Assembly: GCA_046328715.1 (NCBI GenBank) | Contig: JAXLWB010000046.1 | Coordinates: 20,200 to 84,199, forward strand | DNA: 64,000 bases | Direction of reading: 5' to 3' | From: JAXLWB01 sp046328715 | GTDB taxonomy: Bacteria > Chloroflexota > Anaerolineae > Caldilineales > Caldilineaceae | Shown: one piece after another, positions 60,199-64,000 of the stretch | Layout: each line of letters begins with the position of its first letter | Position numbering within the stretch: the stretch's first letter is position 1 | Position numbers and translations under genes: made by a program | Notes under the pieces: generated by a model | The model's database searches: none | Seen by the model: the letters and a program-made list of their open reading frames with translations, nothing else | Told to the model about the DNA's origin: nothing

Positions 60199-61398
60199 TT
60201 AAAATATCTCAAACACTACTGGAAATTCAGTCATTTCCAGGTGCAGTCGATTGCCGGTGTAGGGATGCGCTTCCGCCACGGCTTCGTTCAACTCGACGCC
60301 CAATCCTGGTTGTTTGGAGGGAATGATATAACCATCCTGCCACTGGAGCGGCTGCTTGAGAATCTCAGCATGGAAACCGCCCCAGGTGAGGATCGACTCC
60401 TGAATCAGAAAGTTGGGGCTACAGGCGCTGATCTGAATATCCGCCGCCGCTGCAATTGGCCCGCAGTAGAGGTGTGGCGCGATCTGGGCATAGTGGGCTT
60501 CGGCCATGCTGGCGATCTTCTTGGCTTCGAGTAGACCACCGGCGCGGCCTAGCGCCATCTGCAAAATCGAAGCTGCTTTGCATTCCAGCACACGGGCAAA
60601 TTCATACTTGGTGGTCAATCGTTCGCCTGTGGCGATGGGAATGCTGGTCTGTTGGGCAACGATGGCCATCTGCTCGGGCATTTCGGGTGGGGTCGGCTCC
60701 TCGAACCAGAGCGGATCGTAGGGTTCGAGCCGCTTGGCCAGACGGATTGCACCGGCTGGGGTCAATTGTCCATGCGTCCCAAAGAGCAGATCGCACTTGT
60801 TGCAGACCGCCTCACGGATCAGTTTGACAAATTTCTCGCTGAGATCGAGTGCTTCTAGGGAGAGTTGGCGTGGGTCAAAGGTAGAGTAGGGGCCGACGGG
60901 ATCAAACTTGATGGCGGTGAAGCCTTGTTGGACATACTTGGCGGCCCGCTCAGCAGAAAGCTCGGCGTCGTGATAGACATCGGTCTTGTCACCCGCTTCG
61001 GTGTAGATATAGGTGTAGGAGCGCAGTTTCTCATGCACCTGGCCACCGAGCAATTCGTAGGCTGGTTTGTTGAGTTCCTTGCCGATGATGTCCCAACAGG
61101 CCATTTCGATGCCGCTGAGAATGCCCACAATCGAAGTGTCGGGGCGTAGGGTGTAGCCGCTGCCGTAAATGTTGCGCCAGAGTTGTTCGATCTTGAAGGG
61201 ATCTTTGCCGATGACTTTGCGAGTGCAGAGATCCTCGATCATCGTAGCGACGACATGAGGATGAAAGGGAACAGAATAGACCTCGCCATAGCCGACCACG
61301 CCGCTGTCCGTGATCAGCTTAAGGAAGATCCAATAGCGCCCGCCGAAGTGCGGTGGTGGTACGCCAACCACAAAGGTTTTGACGTCGGTGATCTTCAT
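60199..61398 (-). CDS. Mandelate racemase/muconate lactonizing enzyme family protein (sugar-acid dehydratase-like)
   Basis: This 399-residue enolase-superfamily enzyme has an N-terminal cap (MKITDVKTFVVGVPPPHFGGRYWIF) and a barrel with the Lys in TAIKFDPVGPY. Metal ligands are in DLLFGTHGQLTP (Asp), LWFEEPTPPE (Glu) and IATGERLTT (Glu). A His/Gly end APHLYCGPIAAAADIQISA resembles D-galactonate dehydratase-type members. It dehydrates a sugar acid to a 2-keto-3-deoxy acid, which the KDPG/KHG aldolase could cleave. It is divergent from the IclR gene across a predicted operator. Confidence 0.9.
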   Translation of the reverse strand: MKITDVKTFVVGVPPPHFGGRYWIFLKLITDSGVVGYGEVYSVPFHPHVVATMIEDLCTRKVIGKDPFKIEQLWRNIYGSGYTLRPDTSIVGILSGIEMACWDIIGKELNKPAYELLGGQVHEKLRSYTYIYTEAGDKTDVYHDAELSAERAAKYVQQGFTAIKFDPVGPYSTFDPRQLSLEALDLSEKFVKLIREAVCNKCDLLFGTHGQLTPAGAIRLAKRLEPYDPLWFEEPTPPEMPEQMAIVAQQTSIPIATGERLTTKYEFARVLECKAASILQMALGRAGGLLEAKKIASMAEAHYAQIAPHLYCGPIAAAADIQISACSPNFLIQESILTWGGFHAEILKQPLQWQDGYIIPSKQPGLGVELNEAVAEAHPYTGNRLHLEMTEFPVVFEIF

Positions 61399-61415
61399 AT
61401 GGTTTTACTTGAGAT

Positions 61416-61444
61416 TTGACAATGAGAAGTGGGTTACTTATAGT
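61416..61444 (+). promoter_or_regulatory. Consensus sigma-70 promoter of the IclR gene
   Basis: TTGACA (61416-61421), 17 bases, TATAGT (61439-61444). The predicted start lies about five bases before ATG 61456. Confidence 0.7.
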
Positions 61445-61445
61445 A

Positions 61446-61462
61446 GTTCCACTACATGGAAC
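61446..61462. promoter_or_regulatory. IclR-type operator GTTCCA-N5-TGGAAC
   Basis: A perfect 6-bp dyad with a five-base centre overlaps the transcription start and the ATG of the IclR gene, just downstream of its -10 box. It also lies ~48 bases upstream of the divergent dehydratase. This supports autorepression and control of the catabolic operon. Confidence 0.55.
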
Positions 61463-62277
61463 AGATTCATTCTATAGCACAGATAGTATCAAATAAATCC
61501 AGCGGCCTGTCAAATATGCAGCTTATAGAGCGTGTGTTTGCACTGCTACGTGTGGTTTCCGCTCATCCCGAAGGGGCCAGTGTCACCCTCTTAGCCCAAC
61601 AAACCGGACTAGCCAAGAGTACCGTTTCGCGCATTTGTGCAACGCTGGAACGGCTGGAGGCGTTGACTCGCCTGCCTGATAACAATCGCTTTCAAATTGG
61701 GCGTGGTTTGGTTGCATTGGTTGCAAATCTGCCTTATTCAGAAAATCTAATAGCAATTGCTCACCCCTACCTTCAGCAATTGAACCAGGAGATCGGCGAG
61801 ACTGTCGCCATCACCCTGCCCGAAGGTGATTCTGCCTACGTCGCCTATCAAATCACCAGCAACCATGCCATCCAGGTGCGCGACTGGACCGGGATGCGCA
61901 TTCCCATGTATGTACAGTCGACAGGGCGGGTCTTTCTGGCCGAACGCTCTTCAGATGCGTTGGATCGCTATTTTGCTACGCCACGCCAGCCCTACACTAC
62001 GAAAACAATTTGTGATCCCATTCAACTGAGAACGTTGCTAGACCAGATCAAAGAGCAAGGCTACGCCTGGGTAATTGAAGAATTTGAGGAGGGGTTGAGC
62101 GCCGTGGCTGCGCCAATCCGAGATGGGCCGGACATAGTAGTAGCGGCAGTGAATGTGTTTGGTCCCAGTTTTCGTTTTCCGGGAGAAAGTCGGCAAGAGC
62201 TAGTTGCAGAGCGTGTTATGGCTGCTGCACAACAAATCAGCGCCCGCCTCCAAGAGATGCGACTTCGAACGACGTAA
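61456..62277 (+). CDS. IclR family transcriptional regulator
   Basis: This 273-residue regulator has an N-terminal winged HTH (SNMQLIERVFALLRVVSAHPEGASVTLLAQQTGLAKSTVSRICATLERLEAL, ~20-75). It also has the C-terminal IclR effector domain (AIAHPYLQQLNQEIGETVAITLPEGDSAYVAYQ, ~110-270). ATG 61456 gives a near-leaderless mRNA; ATG 61516 (MQLIERVF) is a plausible later start just before the HTH. It probably controls the divergent dehydratase operon in response to a carboxylate. Confidence 0.93.
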   Translation: MEQIHSIAQIVSNKSSGLSNMQLIERVFALLRVVSAHPEGASVTLLAQQTGLAKSTVSRICATLERLEALTRLPDNNRFQIGRGLVALVANLPYSENLIAIAHPYLQQLNQEIGETVAITLPEGDSAYVAYQITSNHAIQVRDWTGMRIPMYVQSTGRVFLAERSSDALDRYFATPRQPYTTKTICDPIQLRTLLDQIKEQGYAWVIEEFEEGLSAVAAPIRDGPDIVVAAVNVFGPSFRFPGESRQELVAERVMAAAQQISARLQEMRLRTT

Positions 62278-62281
62278 ATAC

Positions 62282-62417
62282 CAACCCCACCCTAACCATC
62301 CCCAAAATAGGGAGGGAATTGTTACAGGAAGAATTTCGTTTGGTGGACAGAGGTGAATACCGAATCTGTCCCTGCAATGTTCCCTCCACAAAGCAGGGAA
62401 GGGTTAGGGTGGGGTTG
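62282..62417. mobile_element. Intergenic palindromic element (copy 3), 136 bp with 16-bp terminal inverted repeats
   Basis: CAACCCCACCCTAACC (62282-62297) and GGTTAGGGTGGGGTTG (62402-62417) are exact inverted copies. Inner hairpins are at both ends. The core TTTGGTGGAC is shared with copy 2. It begins five bases after the IclR stop codon. Confidence 0.85.
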
Positions 62418-62445
62418 CTTGGTAGTCCCCGAGCAGTAAAGTAAT

Positions 62446-63312
62446 CTATCCCAACGCCAACGCTACTACGCCTGCCACAATCGCCGCCGCCGCCGCCAAC
62501 CTTCGCCCTACATTTCCCTCTTTCAACAACTGTGCGCCCATCAAGGCACCGATCAAAATACTCAGTTCACGGGCAGGAGCGACGTGGCTGACCAGGGTCG
62601 TCTGCATGGCGGTCAGAACGAGAATATAGGAAAGCGGATTGAGCAGAGCGATGCCAATCGATTGCCAACGATGCGTGCGCCAGTGATAGGTGACTTCGGA
62701 GGAACGACGAAGCGCCACGGGAGCCAGGAAGACCATGCGCGCCAGTTGGGAACCGTAGTCGAGGATGAGGGGAGGAATGGCGTAGTAGGCAACGGCGGTG
62801 CGATCCCAAATGGTGTAACAGGCAATCAGCACGCCGATAAACAGCCCGTAGCCGACAGCTTTACGCAGATTCCCTTGATTGGCTTTGTCTTTATTGCCGC
62901 CGCTGGCAATGACAAAGACGCCGCCGATCACAAGCAATGCGCCGATTAGGGCAAGCAGCGAAGGACGTTCTCCGAGAAAGACAATGGCAATGATCGTAGA
63001 CAGCGTCGGTCCGGTGCCACGGGCCAGGGGATAGACGACCGAGAGATCGCCGACCCGATAGCCACGTTGAAGGGTGACAAAGTAGACAATGTGGATCAGG
63101 CTGGTGCCCACCAAAAAGAGAATTTGCATCGGTCCAATCGGTGGACGCTGCGACCACAAGATGTACACGGCTAAGGGGAAATAGGCAACGACCGAGATTG
63201 TAGTAAAGAGCCACAAAAGTGGAACCCCACCTCCCACCTGTTTGTACAACAGATTCCAACTTGCATGGATAAAGGCAGCGGCGACAATCAGTAAGAAGGC
63301 GAATAGGGTCAT
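62446..63312 (-). CDS. EamA/DMT-family transporter
   Basis: This 288-residue membrane protein has about ten helices in two EamA repeats: AFLLIVAAAFIHASWNLLYKQVGGG, VVYPLARGTGPTLSTIIAIVFLGERPSLLALIGALLVIGGV, then LILDYGSQLARMVFLAPVA and TLVSHVAPARELSILIGALMGAQLLKEGN. It likely exports or imports small metabolites. ATG 63312 (MTLFAFLL) is preferred: the 24 codons before it are a translation of the ATTGCGG heptad repeat, not protein sequence. Confidence 0.88.
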   Translation of the reverse strand: MTLFAFLLIVAAAFIHASWNLLYKQVGGGVPLLWLFTTISVVAYFPLAVYILWSQRPPIGPMQILFLVGTSLIHIVYFVTLQRGYRVGDLSVVYPLARGTGPTLSTIIAIVFLGERPSLLALIGALLVIGGVFVIASGGNKDKANQGNLRKAVGYGLFIGVLIACYTIWDRTAVAYYAIPPLILDYGSQLARMVFLAPVALRRSSEVTYHWRTHRWQSIGIALLNPLSYILVLTAMQTTLVSHVAPARELSILIGALMGAQLLKEGNVGRRLAAAAAIVAGVVALALG

Positions 63313-63316
63313 ATGA

Positions 63317-63394
63317 ATTGCGGATTGCAGATTGCGAATTGCAGATTGTGAGTGGTGCGTCATTCCGCAATCCGCAATCAACAATTCGCAATTC
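63317..63394. repeat. ATTGCGG/ATTGCAG heptad palindrome
   Basis: Five 7-nt words, ATTGCGG, ATTGCAG, ATTGCGA, ATTGCAG, ATTGTGA (63317-63351), mirror CGCAATCCGCAATC (63366-63379) and CGCAATTC (63387-63394). It fills the gap between the EamA start and the mutL stop. Confidence 0.75.
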
Positions 63395-63396
63395 TT

Positions 63397-64000
63397 TTAT
63401 GTTCTTCCAAAGGCTTTTTCCAACTCCCCTGCCGAGAGTTGGATCATGGTAGGGCGCCCGTGTGGACAGGTACGGGGTGATTGGCAGGCTTCGAGTTGGC
63501 GGATCAGTTCTTGCATTTCGATATCGCTGAGAAGCTGACCAGCTTTGATCGCAGCCCGTTTGCAGACCATCTTGACCAGGCGGGCTTCGAGCTCTTCACC
63601 CACTGCGTTGCGCCGATCACTCAATGTTAGCACAATCTCTTCCAGACTACGCAATGGATCATCGCCAGAGAGCACGCTGGGCACGGCACGGATTAGATAG
63701 GTGTCGCTGCCAAAGGGTTCGATCTCAAAACCGACATCGACAAGCGTATCCAGGTAACGCTCCACCCCGCCAGCTAGGGCTGAACCTGCATGAAGGGTCA
63801 GTGGCGTCAATAGATGCTGCTTGGGTACGCCGCCCTGCACCAATCCATAGCGCTGTTCCATAAACTTTTCATACAAAATTCGTTCGTGAGCAGCATGTTG
63901 GTCGATTAGGTAGACGCCACTGGGTCCCTCAGCGACGATATACATAGCACCGATCTGGCCGACGACGCGCAAGGGGGGAAGGGTGGATTTTGGATTTTGG
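63397..64000 (-). CDS. mutL: DNA mismatch repair protein MutL, C-terminal part (cut by window edge)
   Basis: The frame is open to the window end, so the N-terminal ATPase half is outside. The visible C-terminal dimerisation domain has VGQIGAMYIVAEGPSGVYLIDQHAAHERILYEKFMEQ, where DQHAAHERI marks the MutL C-domain. It also has ARLVKMVCKRAAIKAGQLLSDIEMQELIRQLEACQSPRTCPHGRPTMIQLS, with the CPHGRPT motif. The upstream linker codes through the heptads GGATTTT, GGATTTT at 63985-63998 (minus-strand CCAAAAT). Confidence 0.93.
   Translation of the reverse strand, partial: QNPKSTLPPLRVVGQIGAMYIVAEGPSGVYLIDQHAAHERILYEKFMEQRYGLVQGGVPKQHLLTPLTLHAGSALAGGVERYLDTLVDVGFEIEPFGSDTYLIRAVPSVLSGDDPLRSLEEIVLTLSDRRNAVGEELEARLVKMVCKRAAIKAGQLLSDIEMQELIRQLEACQSPRTCPHGRPTMIQLSAGELEKAFGRT

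Overview
The window reads as chromosomal DNA of a moderately GC-rich bacterium, most plausibly a member of the Chloroflexota (Caldilinea/Anaerolineae-like). This placement is an inference. It rests on coenzyme F420 genes, a SigG-type sigma factor with a SnoaL-like tail, SARP/NB-ARC/TPR regulators, DUF4038 apiosidase-like hydrolases, MttB/sarcosine-dehydrogenase clusters and a genome style with many intergenic hairpins. I saw no rRNA, tRNA, CRISPR array, prophage or transposase. About 61 protein genes are supported; the first (hpt) and last (mutL) are cut by the window edges.

Layout. 1-8.9 kb is housekeeping and repair: hpt, a LysM/M23 peptidase, an F420 pair (FbiB-C-like nitroreductase plus cofD), a histidine phosphatase, an AlaX editing protein, DUF3307, psuG and ada. 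8.9-21 kb is metabolic: a BenE transporter, threonine dehydratase, a sigma factor with small partners, an SDR, a PHP hydrolase, an HpcH aldolase-MFS-aldo/keto reductase run, a Rieske ferredoxin, an amidohydrolase and a second DUF3307. 21-25 kb has a degenerate receiver and a large SARP-ATPase-TPR regulator. 25.6-37 kb holds an SDR, a putative 2OG oxygenase, an NHL propeller, a feoA-split feoB-feoC operon, acetamidase, a GH140-like hydrolase, M20 peptidase, GNAT and a truncated YhcG. 37-46.7 kb has a beta-lactamase-like protein, a class III aminotransferase, a CPBP protease and a two-component module with a pseudo-receiver, a small membrane protein and a TMEM175 channel. 46.7-63.3 kb is a catabolic block: two TPP enzymes, a KDPG/KHG aldolase, two FAD/GcvT demethylating dehydrogenases, an MttB-family methyltransferase, a 3-hydroxyisobutyrate-dehydrogenase-like enzyme, an enolase-superfamily dehydratase, IclR and EamA. 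It looks built for methylated amines/betaines and sugar acids.

The most unusual signal is in the non-coding DNA. Many gene junctions carry hairpins whose arms are runs of degenerate 7- or 8-nt words, and the words differ between junctions. Related material also lies inside reading frames. One ~115-140 bp GC-rich palindromic element occurs twice in frame inside enzymes (threonine dehydratase, sarcosine dehydrogenase) and once between genes. Heptad words also sit inside a TPP enzyme. A four-helix-bundle (S23-type) gene is bracketed by inverted heptad runs, like a 23S rRNA intervening sequence moved to an intergenic site. Regulatory signals include a near-E. coli Ada box, a leaderless promoter on the F420 pair, an IclR operator overlapping its own start, and a palindrome shared by the two-component operon and the CPBP gene.
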